A DNA stretch of 64,000 bases, taken from the NCBI RefSeq assembly GCF_003144535.1, contig NZ_PHFJ01000002.1:310001-374000 (forward strand). The letters run 5' to 3'. Of this stretch, positions 54,807 through 64,000 are shown in pieces (the stretch's first letter is position 1; the number at the start of each line of letters is the position of its first letter). The translations under genes were made by a program, and so were the position numbers. Below the pieces are notes generated by a model. That model did not search any database, was not told the DNA's origin, and saw nothing but the letters and a program-made list of their open reading frames with translations. Source of the DNA: Proteus penneri. Lineage in GTDB: Bacteria > Pseudomonadota > Gammaproteobacteria > Enterobacterales > Enterobacteriaceae.

Positions 54807-55580
54807 ATGGCCACCGATCATAACGATTTTATATCCCAGCCCAAATACGTGGAAATTCAACCTGCATTCTCACGTATAATTGAATGCGTTGTGACAAATC
54901 TAACTCATTGCTTTCCTGACCTTATACACAGTATATACGTATACGGAAGTGTAGCTGAAGGCAGAGCAGAGGAAGGTAGGTCTGATTTGGATATGACAGT
55001 CATTTTCAAACATGAACTTGATCGGGCTACTAAAGAACAATTTGCAACTGTTCAGTCTGTTCTTGAAAAAAATAATCCCGTTATCAGTAAAATTGATTTT
55101 GATTGTGGTCTGCTGGGACAGGTTCTCGATCCAAATAATGTACTCAGTTGGGGATACTGGATTAAACATCACTGTCACTGCGTTTATGGCGAGGATTTGA
55201 GTCATCACTTTCAAGCTTTCAAACCTTCAAAAGCTATTGCAGTAGCTGTGAATGGTGACTTTATGCAGGTTCTGGATAAACTAGTAATTCAAATAAAAAC
55301 ATCTTCTAACGAAAACAAAAAGTTACAGCTTCAGCGCTCGGCTGCGCGAAAACTTATCAGAGCAACCAACATCCTTCGTAGTGAACAAGATAATGACTGG
55401 CCTGACTCTCTACATGAGTATCGTGCTAAATTTAACTCACGATATCCTGCACTAGCGGAAGATATGGATTACCTATTGGAAATTAGCATTAAACCCCGAA
55501 GTGGCATAACAGACTTCGAAAAACGGGTTATGGCATTTGCCCACTGGCTTAGCTCTGAATTTAATAGCCAAAAAGCCTAA
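54807..55580 (+). CDS. Nucleotidyltransferase-domain protein (antibiotic-NTase-like fold)
   Basis: A 257-residue protein. The Pol-beta nucleotidyltransferase signature is YGSVAEGRAEEGRSDLDMTV (Gly-Ser around residues 47-48, Asp at 60 and 62), and a third acidic residue is likely in KIDFDCG. The C-terminal half is helical, with ARKLIRATNILRSE. The family includes aminoglycoside and lincosamide nucleotidyltransferases but also proteins with no drug activity; resistance is not shown. Base composition is richer in G+C than the neighbours, and the gene is flanked by related palindromic repeats, so recent transfer is likely. AGGA lies 6 bases before the ATG. Confidence 0.82.
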   Translation: MATDHNDFISQPKYVEIQPAFSRIIECVVTNLTHCFPDLIHSIYVYGSVAEGRAEEGRSDLDMTVIFKHELDRATKEQFATVQSVLEKNNPVISKIDFDCGLLGQVLDPNNVLSWGYWIKHHCHCVYGEDLSHHFQAFKPSKAIAVAVNGDFMQVLDKLVIQIKTSSNENKKLQLQRSAARKLIRATNILRSEQDNDWPDSLHEYRAKFNSRYPALAEDMDYLLEISIKPRSGITDFEKRVMAFAHWLSSEFNSQKA

Positions 55581-55664
55581 CCAGATGCTCTTGTTAATCT
55601 CTTAAATAACCAACGTCCGCTTCTAGCACAGAACAGTCTGTCAATTTAGAATCGACTCTGTATC

Positions 55665-55690
55665 ATACCTGTATTAGCTCAAATCTGAGC
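55665..55690. repeat. Right copy of the palindromic repeat
   Basis: ATACCTGTATTAGCTCAAAT, then CTGAGC, in direct orientation with the left copy at 54634. Its own inverted repeat (TTAGCTCA/TGAGCGAG) is imperfect. Confidence 0.7.
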
Positions 55691-55695
55691 GAGTA

Positions 55696-55890
55696 TTATA
55701 TAATGAAATTGTTTTTAATATGAGACTCTATTATTGTGTTCTTTTCTTTTGGGGTAAATACGATCCTATCAGGAGGTATGTCTTTATCAATAAAGCTCAT
55801 TGCCCCAATCATAACATTGTCACCAATATGTAACTCATTACCAATGATATATGAGTTAGCACCAACTGTTACATTATTACCTATCTTGGA
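55696..55890 (-). pseudogene. C-terminal remnant of a hexapeptide-repeat acyltransferase
   Basis: The minus strand encodes KIGNNVTVGANSYIIGNELH, then IGDNVMIGAMSFIDKDIPPD, ending at a TAA at 55696. The [IV]GxxxxxG repeats and the closing V/IDKDIPPDxI are typical of left-handed beta-helix acetyltransferases (serine or sugar O-acetyltransferases). A stop (TGA) lies just before the first repeat and no N-terminal domain is present. It abuts a separate short frame at 55881-56000. Confidence 0.75.
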
Positions 55891-56000
55891 TCAGAAAAGA
55901 CAATGTCCATAAACAGGTAACCATAAGGATTGTCTGCAGATAAACGAGTCTCTTCTAACTGAGCAATATATTCCGCATTATTGATTTCAAGCTTAATCAT
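55881..56000 (-). CDS. 39-codon ORF of unknown function, probably truncated
   Basis: It starts at ATG 56000 with AGGTGAT before it, and reads MIKLEINNAEYIAQLEETRL, then SADNPYGYLFMDIVFSD. The sequence looks like the true N-terminus of a protein that now runs into the acyltransferase remnant in another frame and stops. I do not recognise the family. Confidence 0.35.
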   Translation of the reverse strand: MIKLEINNAEYIAQLEETRLSADNPYGYLFMDIVFSDPR

Positions 56001-56130
56001 GGTATCACCTATTTAACTGTGTTTTTATACAGTGATTTATATAAGGTAACGAATAGAATAGCAAGGAGAAATGGGCAATTTTATCAGCTAAAGAAAGGGG
56101 GATTTTGAGAGATGATTTGTCGTCGTTTTA

Positions 56131-56178
56131 CCAGAGTTTTACCAGAGTTTTACCAGAGTTTTACCAGAGTTTTACCAG
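56131..56178. repeat. 11-bp tandem repeat, four full copies
   Basis: CCAGAGTTTTA is repeated four times without change (56131-56174), followed by CCAG and preceded by CGTTTTA. It is non-coding and lies between the acyltransferase remnant and tRNA-Pro. Confidence 0.95.
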
Positions 56179-56196
56179 TGGCAAATTTCAGACATA

Positions 56197-56226
56197 AAAA
56201 AACCAACCGTAAATGGTTGGTTTTCT
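56197..56226 (-). terminator. Terminator of tRNA-Pro (minus strand)
   Basis: An 8-bp stem (AACCAACC/GGTTGGTT) with a 6-base loop. On the minus strand it is followed by a T-run, 11 bases after the tRNA CCA. Confidence 0.9.
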
Positions 56227-56236
56227 TAAATATTGT

Positions 56237-56313
56237 TGGTCGGCATGATAGGATTTGAACCTACGACCCCCGACACCCCATGACGGTGCGCTACCAGGCT
56301 GCGCTACATGCCG
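56237..56313 (-). tRNA. proL: tRNA-Pro(GGG)
   Basis: A 77-base tRNA with encoded CCA. Acceptor arm CGGCATG/CATGCCG, D-arm GCGCAGCCTGGTAGCGC, anticodon GGG (56279-56277) in loop ATGGGGT, T-arm TAGGTTCAAATCCTA. It is close to E. coli proL and, as there, next to yejM. Confidence 0.97.
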
Positions 56314-56398
56314 TTTGTGCCCTGTATATTACTGCTTTTGACTGCTAAAGCAACCCTTTGCTAATTAAGTGACGTAATTTTATACATCACTAATCGCG

Positions 56399-58135
56399 CT
56401 AGCGTTCAATAAAGCGTTTTTGTTCGGCAAGAACTTGGAGTAATAATTTTAAGTCAGGTTTTGCAGAGCTAATTTCTTTTCCTGATCTATCAAATAAAGC
56501 ATACCGACCATGTTTATCTATCAACAAGGTATTATCTTGTAAAAAGACGACGAATGCCTCGTCATCACCTGTAAAAATCCATGGATGATTACGGGTACTT
56601 GCGAATAAATCTTCACCTTGTGAATAGTTATCTGCTGGGCTAATGACATGCAAAACATGCTGCATCAAGGTTGTCATAACATCTTGATGGCTTGTCATTC
56701 TATCAATAACTTGTGGCGTCATATTGGGCCAATGTATTATCAATGGCACTTGTGATTGGCTTAAATTAAAAGTGGTCTTATCTAACAGCCACTGATTAAC
56801 CTGCTTCTTATTGTTGTCTTGATGATAGCTAGAAGTGACAACAACTACAGTATTATCCAGCGTTTTGGTTTTTTGTAATGTCTTAAATATTGTTTCTAGT
56901 TGATCATTTAACGTAGCGCGTTGAGATGCATTATTGGTGTGACCATTAATTTGTAAGAAAGAGAACCAAGGGCTAGTTTGACTGTTTTTGATCAACCAAT
57001 TATTCCAACTATCAATGGTGGCACTGTTATCACCACTGCGTGATGTTGGGAGAGAGAAATCTGATAACACAGCTTGTTTAAACAATGGTGTTTGGAAACC
57101 ATTAGTTGAAAACATTGCTAATTGATAGTTTCGATAACTTAATGCATCGAAAAGTGCAGAGTTTTTTCTGCTACTTAATACACTGTCTAAATAAGAAGGT
57201 GAAATACCATAAAATAGGCCAAATAATGCAGTGCCATTATTAATGCCTGATGAATAATGTCTTGAAAAATAAAGACTATTTTGTGCGAATTGTTGCAAGC
57301 TTGGTAAATCGGACACTTCTTCGTTACCTAAACCATCAATGACAACTATCAGCACGTTATAAGAATAGGTGTCCTTGGCATAGATTAATGGAGCAAGAGG
57401 ATAGGTGATACCTTGCGCTGCTGGATTACCTTCACTGATAACACGTTGCTCATATTCTGATTGATTAATAAAACCATGACGTTCAAGAAATTTACGCGCC
57501 GTCATTGGATACGATAATGGTAAATTGGCACGTTGCATGGTGATTGGGCGATAGAAATTAGCATCAGCCCAGATTGACATTGAGTGAGATAATATAAAGC
57601 AAGTAATAAAGACACCAGCTAATGGTTTACCCCAACGTTGGCGATTTAAGCTACGTAATTTTTGCCAACTCCATGTTGCAAAAAGCATTTCAATAAGAAA
57701 GATGATGGGAATGCCAATGAAAATAAGTTGCCATTCACGTGCCATTTCACCTTCATCTGGATTAATCACAAGATCCCAAACAAGTTGAGTCAAATGGAGT
57801 TGAAATTGCTGGTAAACGGCGATATCAAAAATAAGGATAGTTAATCCTGCACTGGCAAGAGCACAGGAAATAACTCTAAGTAGCCGTTGGGAGACCGCGA
57901 CAAAGGTGAGAGGAAAAAGGATGAGTATATAGATAGCAAAGACAATAAAACTAAAATGTCCCATCCAGCTCACAATAGCGTAAAAACGACCAGCAAAAGT
58001 TGCAGGCCAATCAGAAATAAACAGGTAACGGCTCCCAAGCAGTAAGCTTAGAATAATATTAAATAGCGCAAACCAGTGACCCCAACTGATCATTTGGGAA
58101 ACTTTTTCACGATAGGACTGAGGTTTCGTTACCAT
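56399..58135 (-). CDS. yejM: YejM (PbgA/LapC), inner-membrane regulator of LPS synthesis
   Basis: A 578-residue protein (E. coli 586) with five predicted N-terminal membrane helices (to about residue 190) and a periplasmic alkaline-phosphatase/sulfatase-like domain (from about 240, VLIVVIDGLGNEEVSDLPSLQQFAQNSLYFSRHYSSG). In E. coli it senses lipid A at the inner membrane and protects LpxC through LapB/FtsH. The N-terminal and linker part is the essential region; key arginines of the lipid A site cannot be checked without an alignment. It follows yejL by 26 bases in one operon. Confidence 0.96.
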   Translation of the reverse strand: MVTKPQSYREKVSQMISWGHWFALFNIILSLLLGSRYLFISDWPATFAGRFYAIVSWMGHFSFIVFAIYILILFPLTFVAVSQRLLRVISCALASAGLTILIFDIAVYQQFQLHLTQLVWDLVINPDEGEMAREWQLIFIGIPIIFLIEMLFATWSWQKLRSLNRQRWGKPLAGVFITCFILSHSMSIWADANFYRPITMQRANLPLSYPMTARKFLERHGFINQSEYEQRVISEGNPAAQGITYPLAPLIYAKDTYSYNVLIVVIDGLGNEEVSDLPSLQQFAQNSLYFSRHYSSGINNGTALFGLFYGISPSYLDSVLSSRKNSALFDALSYRNYQLAMFSTNGFQTPLFKQAVLSDFSLPTSRSGDNSATIDSWNNWLIKNSQTSPWFSFLQINGHTNNASQRATLNDQLETIFKTLQKTKTLDNTVVVVTSSYHQDNNKKQVNQWLLDKTTFNLSQSQVPLIIHWPNMTPQVIDRMTSHQDVMTTLMQHVLHVISPADNYSQGEDLFASTRNHPWIFTGDDEAFVVFLQDNTLLIDKHGRYALFDRSGKEISSAKPDLKLLLQVLAEQKRFIER

Positions 58136-58161
58136 GTCTATAAATAATTTTTCTATGTTTA

Positions 58162-58389
58162 TTAGTGAATATTGCCTTCATCAATTGAAGCACGCAATGC
58201 GTGAACAAAAGAGTCAGTAATCAGCATTCGTTGAGCAGGGGCAATACTTGTATTAATTAAGTTTGTCACCATGTTCCCCAACACCATCAAAGAAAGATCT
58301 GTAGGAGTATGATGTTTTTCAAGAACGCTGACAAGTTCTGCAAGTAATTGCTCAACTTGTTCATCACTATAACGGGATTTTTGTGGCAT
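58162..58389 (-). CDS. yejL: YejL (DUF1414)
   Basis: A 75-residue protein of a small enterobacterial family of unknown function, same length as E. coli Yej[21 protein letters not shown] and the block [20 protein letters not shown] match. It is the first gene of the yejL-yejM operon and divergent from yejK. Confidence 0.94.
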   Translation of the reverse strand: MPQKSRYSDEQVEQLLAELVSVLEKHHTPTDLSLMVLGNMVTNLINTSIAPAQRMLITDSFVHALRASIDEGNIH

Positions 58390-58544
58390 AAAATCTGAAT
58401 TCCTACTATATGAATAAAACGCTATATATTACCGTATTGCTAGGCCTTTTTCCGCTATTAAATTAATTAATTTTCCCTTGATACTGAAAGTAGGGAGTGT
58501 TTGAATACGCGCACGAGAAAGAGAAGCAATAGAAGAGGACGGCC

Positions 58545-59549
58545 ATGAGTCTAGATATTAGTCAGTTAGTCTTACATCAGCTTATCAAGCAAGATGAGCA
58601 GACATTAGAAGTTGTGCTACGTGATTCACTCTTAGAAATTGAACCCGTTGTTCAGGAGATGATTGAAGAGTTACATCGTGTATACAGTGCAAAAAGTAAA
58701 GCTTATGGTTTGTTTAATGAAGAAAGCGAATTAGCAGAAGCACTGCGCTTACAACGTAAAGGCGAAGAGAACTTTTTAGGTTTTTCACGAGCAGCAACCG
58801 TGAGACTAAAAGATGAATTAGCAAAATACCCTTTTGCTGAAGGTGGCACTGTTCTATTTTGTCACTATCGTTATTTAGCGGTGGACTACCTTTTAATTGC
58901 TGTACTTAGTAGCTGTAACAGTATGTGGGTAAATGACAGCCTTGATGTGTCATCAACACGTTATTTAGATATTCCTCATGCAGACATTATTGCTCGTATC
59001 GATTTAACTGAGTGGGAAACGGCACCCGACTCTTTACGTTATTTAACGTTTTTAAAAGGTCGTGTTGGACGTAAAGTCTCTGATTTCTTTATGGATTTTT
59101 TAGGTGCTCAAGAAGGTTTAAACGCTAAAGTTCAAAATAAAGGCTTATTACAAGCGGTTGACGATTTTTGTGAAGCCTCAGAAATGGGTAAGCAAGAACG
59201 TCAAACTTGTCGTGAGCAAGTATATAGCTACTGTAATGAGCAATTACAATCGGGCGAAGAAATTGCCTTAACAGAGCTTGCTGAAGAATTACCCTCTTTG
59301 GGCGATCAAAACTTTGCTCAATTTACTGAAGAGAAAGGCTATGAATTAGCTGAAACATTTCCAGCAGATCGCAGTACGCTACGTCAGCTGATGAAGTACT
59401 CGGGAAGTGGTGGTGGATTAACAGTGAATTTTGATGCGAAATTATTAGGAGAGAGAATATTCTGGGATCCAGCAACAGATACGCTCACAATTAAAGGTAC
59501 ACCGCCTAATTTACGTGATCAGCTACAACGTAGAGCATCAGAAAAATAA
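58545..59549 (+). CDS. yejK: Nucleoid-associated protein YejK (NdpA)
   Basis: A 334-residue protein (E. coli 335) found on the nucleoid; it interacts with topoisomerases in E. coli. [25 protein letters not shown]-like [23 protein letters not shown] and the end RDQLQRR match. ATG follows GAGGACGGCC. Confidence 0.95.
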   Translation: MSLDISQLVLHQLIKQDEQTLEVVLRDSLLEIEPVVQEMIEELHRVYSAKSKAYGLFNEESELAEALRLQRKGEENFLGFSRAATVRLKDELAKYPFAEGGTVLFCHYRYLAVDYLLIAVLSSCNSMWVNDSLDVSSTRYLDIPHADIIARIDLTEWETAPDSLRYLTFLKGRVGRKVSDFFMDFLGAQEGLNAKVQNKGLLQAVDDFCEASEMGKQERQTCREQVYSYCNEQLQSGEEIALTELAEELPSLGDQNFAQFTEEKGYELAETFPADRSTLRQLMKYSGSGGGLTVNFDAKLLGERIFWDPATDTLTIKGTPPNLRDQLQRRASEK

Positions 59550-59567
59550 TTAAACAGTAGAAACAAA

Positions 59568-59590
59568 TAACGCCACATCAAGTGGCGTTA
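59568..59590. terminator. Hairpin between yejK and rplY
   Basis: A 9-bp perfect stem (TAACGCCAC/GTGGCGTTA) between convergent genes, without a T-run. Confidence 0.55.
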
Positions 59591-59632
59591 CATGCTCGGC
59601 GTCCCGAAAAATAAAGCTCGAAGGGTGGCTTA

Positions 59633-59917
59633 TTAAGCGCGCAGGAAGTCGATATGAGTAATTTTTGGCTTATACTCGTGACGTTGCACTGCTTTAACTT
59701 TAACTTTAGTTTCTTTGCCATCGATAACCAGGTTTACGAAATCTGAATAGAATTCTGATTTGTGTTCTTGGTTGATTACTTCGTTGTGATCTAAATCGAT
59801 AGCGATTGGCTCTTCATTTCCGCCATAAACGATAGCAGGAAAACGGTTAGCCACACGCAGGCGGCGGCTCGCACCCTTACCCTGCTCTTTACGTACAGTT
59901 GCATTAATAGTTAACAT
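59633..59917 (-). CDS. rplY: 50S ribosomal protein L25
   Basis: A 94-residue protein binding 5S rRNA in the large subunit, same length as in E. coli (single-domain L25 without the Ctc extension). [29 protein letters not shown] and the end [13 protein letters not shown] are diagnostic. It lies about 145 bases downstream of radD on the same strand. Confidence 0.97.
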   Translation of the reverse strand: MLTINATVRKEQGKGASRRLRVANRFPAIVYGGNEEPIAIDLDHNEVINQEHKSEFYSDFVNLVIDGKETKVKVKAVQRHEYKPKITHIDFLRA

Positions 59918-60061
59918 CTTTTTTCTCTTATGAAAAAGAAAGAAAATACATACTTGTTACAGGCGACCCAGCAACAAGCTCGAGATTTGGTTTATCTAAA
60001 AATAGATAAAGCGGGGCGCATTTTAACGAAAAAGTCCACTAACAGCAAATATAAATCCAGA

Positions 60062-61825
60062 TTAATACAAGGTATCTGCTTTTCGATAGCGGCCTGTATA
60101 GTCAAAAATCTTATTTCTTATCTTCCAAAAGCGCTCTCTTTTACCTTTATGTGCGACTATAAAGTCGGGGTGACGTAACAAATCAAATTGTTTAATAATG
60201 TCGTTGGCATTATGCCAAACAAAAGGGACACCTGGTGCGCGTTGATGTTCACGTAAGAATTTTAATTCGAATACTTTTCGTTGTGCTGGAGTGGTTAGTC
60301 GAAAACGTTCAGAGACAGAAGTGCCTTCTTCATCGTAATAATTGATGTCTAACCATTCTCCTTTAGCATCATTCCCAGATTGAAATTGCATGCCTCCACA
60401 GCGCAAAACAAGCGCTCCTTTTAGCTTTAATGCGGCTTTAAGCATATCATCAGGATCAACTAATATTTCATCACAGTGAACACAACGACGTGCTGCAATA
60501 TCATTTTCTTCATTACAGTGGGGGCATAATTTAAAGCGGAAACGAAATTCACACTGCTGTTTTTGCCCATGTTCATTGAGTTCCCAGCCTTGGCAGCGTC
60601 GACCATAATGTTCAATAATATCGCCATCAGCATCCACTATTCCCCAAAATGTATTAGCAAATTGGCAAACAGGGCAGAATACTTGTACAGGTTTACTATT
60701 TGGATTGGGTTTTTTAGTACCGACTTCGGGTAGATAAAGATCATGAGGATTACCTGCATAATCTAAAATTAGGCATTCTGTTTTTCCTGCAAATAATCTT
60801 AATCCTCGCCCTACAATTTGCTGGTATAAACTTACAGACTCAGTAGGGCGTAGAATAGCGATTAAATCAACATGAGGTGCATCAAAGCCAGTTGTTAGTA
60901 CGGCCACATTGACCATATAACGTAATTGCTGCTGCTTAAAACGAGAAATAAGATCATCACGTTCATAAGGTGGCGTATCCGCGCTCACTAATGCCGCTTC
61001 ATCTTGAGGCAAAAGAGAAAGAATTTCTTTTGCATGTTCAACGGTGGCTGCAAATATCATGACGCCACGACAGCTTTCTGCATATTCAATAATCTGTGAA
61101 ACAATATGAGGCGTAATACGTTTTTGTCTTTTTATTTCACGATTAAGATCTTCTTCATTAAATATTCCATTTTGACTTGTTCGGACTTGGCTAAAGTCAT
61201 ATTGCAAAATAGGCATATCTAATCGAGTTGGGGGTACTAGAAAATGATTGCTTATCATATAGCGCAAAGGTAATTCATAAATACAATCACGGAAAAAGCA
61301 GTCTTCATTGCCTTTGATCATACCGTGATAATGATATTGATAAATCCACCCTGTAGGTAAACGATAAGGTGTTGCAGTTAATCCTAAGATCCGTAATTGT
61401 GGATTAATAGATTGTAATTGTTTAATGACTTGCTGATATTGACTATCTTCAGACAAACTAATGCGATGGCATTCATCAATAATAAGAAGGGAAAAAGTAT
61501 CATTAAACTGCGATAAATTACGGGCAACAGATTGCACACTACCAAAAACAACTTTTCCGCTACTCTCTTTTTGTTGTAAGCCCGCAGCAAAAATATCCGC
61601 AGATAGACCATAAGCCTCATATTTGCTATGGTTCTGTTCTACTAATTCTTTTACGTGTGCTAGCACCAATACGCGTCCGCGCGCTCTTTTAGCAAGTTCA
61701 GCAATGACTAAACTTTTTCCTGCGCCAGTAGGTAATACAATTACCGCAGGTGTATTGTATTGGCGAAAATAAGAGATGGTCGCGCTAACAGCATCAAGTT
61801 GATAAGGTCTGAGTGTAAAAGCCAT
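60062..61825 (-). CDS. radD: DNA-repair helicase RadD (YejH)
   Basis: A 587-residue superfamily 2 helicase-like ATPase involved in double-strand break repair with RecA. Walker A is [14 protein letters not shown], motif [11 protein letters not shown], motif [12 protein letters not shown], and motif [12 protein letters not shown]. The C-terminal part carries Cys pairs for zinc (CPVCQFA..., CPHCNEE..., RCVHCDE). [20 protein letters not shown] is the usual start. Confidence 0.95.
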   Translation of the reverse strand: MAFTLRPYQLDAVSATISYFRQYNTPAVIVLPTGAGKSLVIAELAKRARGRVLVLAHVKELVEQNHSKYEAYGLSADIFAAGLQQKESSGKVVFGSVQSVARNLSQFNDTFSLLIIDECHRISLSEDSQYQQVIKQLQSINPQLRILGLTATPYRLPTGWIYQYHYHGMIKGNEDCFFRDCIYELPLRYMISNHFLVPPTRLDMPILQYDFSQVRTSQNGIFNEEDLNREIKRQKRITPHIVSQIIEYAESCRGVMIFAATVEHAKEILSLLPQDEAALVSADTPPYERDDLISRFKQQQLRYMVNVAVLTTGFDAPHVDLIAILRPTESVSLYQQIVGRGLRLFAGKTECLILDYAGNPHDLYLPEVGTKKPNPNSKPVQVFCPVCQFANTFWGIVDADGDIIEHYGRRCQGWELNEHGQKQQCEFRFRFKLCPHCNEENDIAARRCVHCDEILVDPDDMLKAALKLKGALVLRCGGMQFQSGNDAKGEWLDINYYDEEGTSVSERFRLTTPAQRKVFELKFLREHQRAPGVPFVWHNANDIIKQFDLLRHPDFIVAHKGKRERFWKIRNKIFDYTGRYRKADTLY

Positions 61826-62005
61826 AACTCTACATAAGAAATCAAACGGAGCGTCAGCGTAACATTTTTTTATGGGTAGCGCGAATAAGGAGGAGTATAG
61901 AGCGTGATAGTTTATTTATAAATTAATTAGTTGTTTTATTGTTAATATTCATTTTTAATAGATGCCTCATATCAGATGGTATTCTTCCATTTTTCAGAGA
62001 AATTC

Positions 62006-62710
62006 ATGCGATTAGATAAATTTTTATCCCAGCAATTGGGTATTAGCCGTAGCTTGATCCTTCGTGAATTAAGAGCTGGGCTTGTAACAATTGATGGCGA
62101 AATGGTGAAAAGCGGTTCAACTAAAATTGCACCAGAGCAAGAAGTAGCTTACGACGGTAAGGTTTTAACTCAAATTTTAGGGCCTCGTTACTTTATGTTG
62201 AATAAGCCAATTGGTTATGTATGTTCAACAGACGATCCTGTCAATCCAACTATTCTCTATTTTATTGATGAACCGTTAGCTCATAAATTACATGCTGCTG
62301 GTCGTTTAGATATTGATACAACAGGGCTTGTTTTATTAACAGATAATGGTCAATGGTCACATCGTATTACGGCGCCAAAACATCATTGTGAAAAAACTTA
62401 TCTGGTTACATTAGAAGAGCCGATTGGAGAGGGTGTTGCTGAACAATTCCAAAAAGGTGTACAACTCAATGGTGAAAAAGATCTGACTAAACCCGCCAAA
62501 TTAGAAATTCTTACACCAACAGAAGTGAAACTCACTATTAGTGAAGGCAAATACCATCAAGTGAAACGTATGTTTGCAGCAGTGGGGAATCATGTCAGTG
62601 CATTACATCGTGAGCGTATTGGCGATATCACATTAGATGAGACTTTAGCTGAGGGAGAATATCGTCCATTAACAGAAGAAGAGATCAACAGCATTCACTT
62701 ACCTCAATAA
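62006..62710 (+). CDS. rsuA: 16S rRNA pseudouridine(516) synthase
   Basis: A 234-residue enzyme with an N-terminal S4 RNA-binding domain ([20 protein letters not shown]) and the RsuA catalytic domain; the catalytic Asp is in [23 protein letters not shown] 62006 is chosen because the S4 domain starts there; the open frame upstream (from 61976) has no homology. It is divergent from radD and followed by bcr 37 bases on. Confidence 0.95.
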   Translation: MRLDKFLSQQLGISRSLILRELRAGLVTIDGEMVKSGSTKIAPEQEVAYDGKVLTQILGPRYFMLNKPIGYVCSTDDPVNPTILYFIDEPLAHKLHAAGRLDIDTTGLVLLTDNGQWSHRITAPKHHCEKTYLVTLEEPIGEGVAEQFQKGVQLNGEKDLTKPAKLEILTPTEVKLTISEGKYHQVKRMFAAVGNHVSALHRERIGDITLDETLAEGEYRPLTEEEINSIHLPQ

Positions 62711-62747
62711 TTATTATCTGTTCTGTCGTCTTTGGGAGTTTATCTGC

Positions 62748-63932
62748 GTGCAACAGCAACGTTCGTCGTACCTTGGTCTCATTTTAATATTGGGACTTAT
62801 TTCCATGCTTATGCCATTGGCTATAGATATGTATTTGCCAAGTTTACCAACTATTGCGCAAGATTTTGGTGTGCCTAGTGGCAAAGTGCAAATGACATTA
62901 AGTATCTATATTTTTGGCTTTGCTATTGGACAATTAGTCTATGGTCCTATGGCTGATAGTTTGGGGCGTAAGCCTGTCATTTTGGGTGGCGTAATTGTTT
63001 TTGCTTTTGCCTCTAGTGCATGTGCATTATCTGAATCAATAGATATGCTAATTGGCATGCGTTTTTTACATGGTTTTGCTGCTGCTGCGGCAAGTGTTGT
63101 GATTAATGCATTGATGAGAGATATGTTTTCTAGAGATGACTTCTCTCGAAGTATGTCTTTTGTTGCGCTTGTCATGACCATCGCGCCATTATTAGCACCA
63201 CTATTAGGCGCTTGGGTGATGAATTGGTTTTCATGGCATGCTATTTTCTGGAGTATCGCGATAGCTGCTGTGATTGCATCGGCATTAATTGCTTTTTATA
63301 TTCCAGAAACATTACCCAAAGAGCGTCGCCAACGCTTAAGCTTAAGAGTGACATTTAGCCAATTTATTAGTCTGTTTAGAACACGTCGTGTCCTTTGCTA
63401 TATTTTGGCTTCAGGTTTTTCTTTTGCTGGCATGTTTTCATTCCTTAGTGCTGGTCCTTTTGTCTATATCGAATTACATGGCATTCCATTTGATCAATTT
63501 GGATTATATTTTGGTTTTAATATCATCTTCTTAATTTTGATGACAAGCATTAATGGGCGATATGTTCGTCGATTTGGTGCGTTGAATATGTTACGCCTAG
63601 GATTAACGATTCAATGTTGTATGGGGCTTTTTTTATTGTTGGTGGTTGCTCTTGATTTACATTTCTATTTCCTTGTTGTGGGGGTAGCAATGTATGTGGG
63701 AGGGATTGCGATGATCACATCGAATGCGATGGCCGTTATCCTTGATGATTATCCCCATATGGCCGGGACAGTTTCTTCTCTTGCAGGAACAGTGCGTTTT
63801 GGTGTGGGTGCTTTAGTTGGAACGGCTATTGCTATGCTACCAGCTAAATCAGAATGGCCAATGGTTAGTTCTATGGCATTCTGTGTACTGTTTGCTATGG
63901 GTTTTATTTTGCTTGCTCGTCGTTATAAATAA
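62748..63932 (+). CDS. bcr: Multidrug MFS transporter Bcr/CflA
   Basis: A 394-residue drug:H+ antiporter with 12 predicted membrane helices. MFS motif A is [14 protein letters not shown] after helix 2; the family start [26 protein letters not shown] is present. E. coli Bcr exports bicyclomycin and sulfonamides. The start GTG 62748 has TGGGAG upstream. It forms one unit with rsuA, as in E. coli, and ends at a strong hairpin. Confidence 0.94.
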   Translation: MQQQRSSYLGLILILGLISMLMPLAIDMYLPSLPTIAQDFGVPSGKVQMTLSIYIFGFAIGQLVYGPMADSLGRKPVILGGVIVFAFASSACALSESIDMLIGMRFLHGFAAAAASVVINALMRDMFSRDDFSRSMSFVALVMTIAPLLAPLLGAWVMNWFSWHAIFWSIAIAAVIASALIAFYIPETLPKERRQRLSLRVTFSQFISLFRTRRVLCYILASGFSFAGMFSFLSAGPFVYIELHGIPFDQFGLYFGFNIIFLILMTSINGRYVRRFGALNMLRLGLTIQCCMGLFLLLVVALDLHFYFLVVGVAMYVGGIAMITSNAMAVILDDYPHMAGTVSSLAGTVRFGVGALVGTAIAMLPAKSEWPMVSSMAFCVLFAMGFILLARRYK

Positions 63933-63938
63933 GCACAT

Positions 63939-63974
63939 CACGCTATAAATAACAGAAATTTATAGCGTGTTTAT
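63939..63974 (+). terminator. Terminator after bcr
   Basis: A 12-bp perfect stem (CACGCTATAAAT/ATTTATAGCGTG) with a 7-base loop, followed by TTTATCTTTT. Confidence 0.88.
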
Positions 63975-64000
63975 CTTTTCTTTCTTCTATTTTTTCTAAA

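Noticed and set aside
55576..55630. GCCTAAC at the stop of the nucleotidyltransferase, like the first box of an integron attC
   Set aside because: No complementary GTTRRRY end or inner boxes at the required spacing, and no integrase. Kept only as a remark.
59930..60178. 82-codon plus-strand frame between rplY and radD, starting [10 protein letters not shown]
   Set aside because: It overlaps the radD 3' end antisense and has no family resemblance. The A-rich start is the rplY leader region.
1..64000. CRISPR array, insertion sequence or complete prophage
   Set aside because: No regularly spaced repeats, transposase or phage structural genes were seen. Only the integrase stub and isolated remnants support past mobility.

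Overview
The window looks like a chromosomal segment of an AT-rich Morganellaceae, most likely Proteus (P. mirabilis or a close relative). Almost every housekeeping protein reads as an ortholog of an E. coli K-12 protein, in the same gene order, but with A/T-rich codons and AT-rich spacers. The genus call is inference from overall protein similarity and composition; no database was searched.

Left block (1-36.9 kb) follows the E. coli 21-22.5 min region: ldtD (cut by the window edge), mepK, ycbL, aspC, ompF-type porin, asnS, pncB, pepN, pyrD, zapC, ycbX, rlmL, uup, pqiABC, an inserted ASCH gene, rmf, fabA, ycbZ (lonH), matP, ompA, sulA, sxy/tfoX, yccS, helD, mgsA, yccU, hspQ, acyP, tusE and tRNA-Ser(UGA). 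Themes are envelope and outer membrane, cell division and chromosome organisation, and tRNA/rRNA work. ycbX is split by a one-base frameshift in a run of seven A (mRNA sense). Regulatory sites that can be read include a full LexA box before sulA and FabR/FadR-type sites before fabA.

Middle block (36.9-56.2 kb) is the accessory region, bounded by tRNA-Ser(UGA) and tRNA-Pro(GGG). It opens with the decayed N-terminus of a P4-type integrase just after tRNA-Ser. It then holds two lipoproteins of unknown function, an orphan Fur-box-controlled siderophore/metal-binding protein, cbpAM, an AbgA-like M20 hydrolase with a LysR regulator, a secreted C69 dipeptidase, a Rob-like AraC regulator, a PliC-like lysozyme inhibitor, a cold-shock protein with its RNA thermosensor leader followed by lpxP, a methyltransferase, small ORFs and a nucleotidyltransferase flanked by related repeats. 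Several dead gene pieces lie among them: alpha/beta hydrolase, SMI1/KNR4, 5'-nucleotidase and hexapeptide acyltransferase. The most notable find is a RyhB-type small RNA gene at about 52.26-52.36 kb on the minus strand. It has a -35/-10 promoter overlapped by a Fur box, and a Fur-boxed 53-codon ORF lies just upstream. Another Fur box is at 50.6 kb.

Right block (56.2-64 kb) follows the E. coli 48-49 min region: tRNA-Pro(GGG)/proL, yejM, yejL, yejK, rplY, radD, rsuA and bcr. The accessory region therefore sits at the join of two blocks that are far apart in E. coli.
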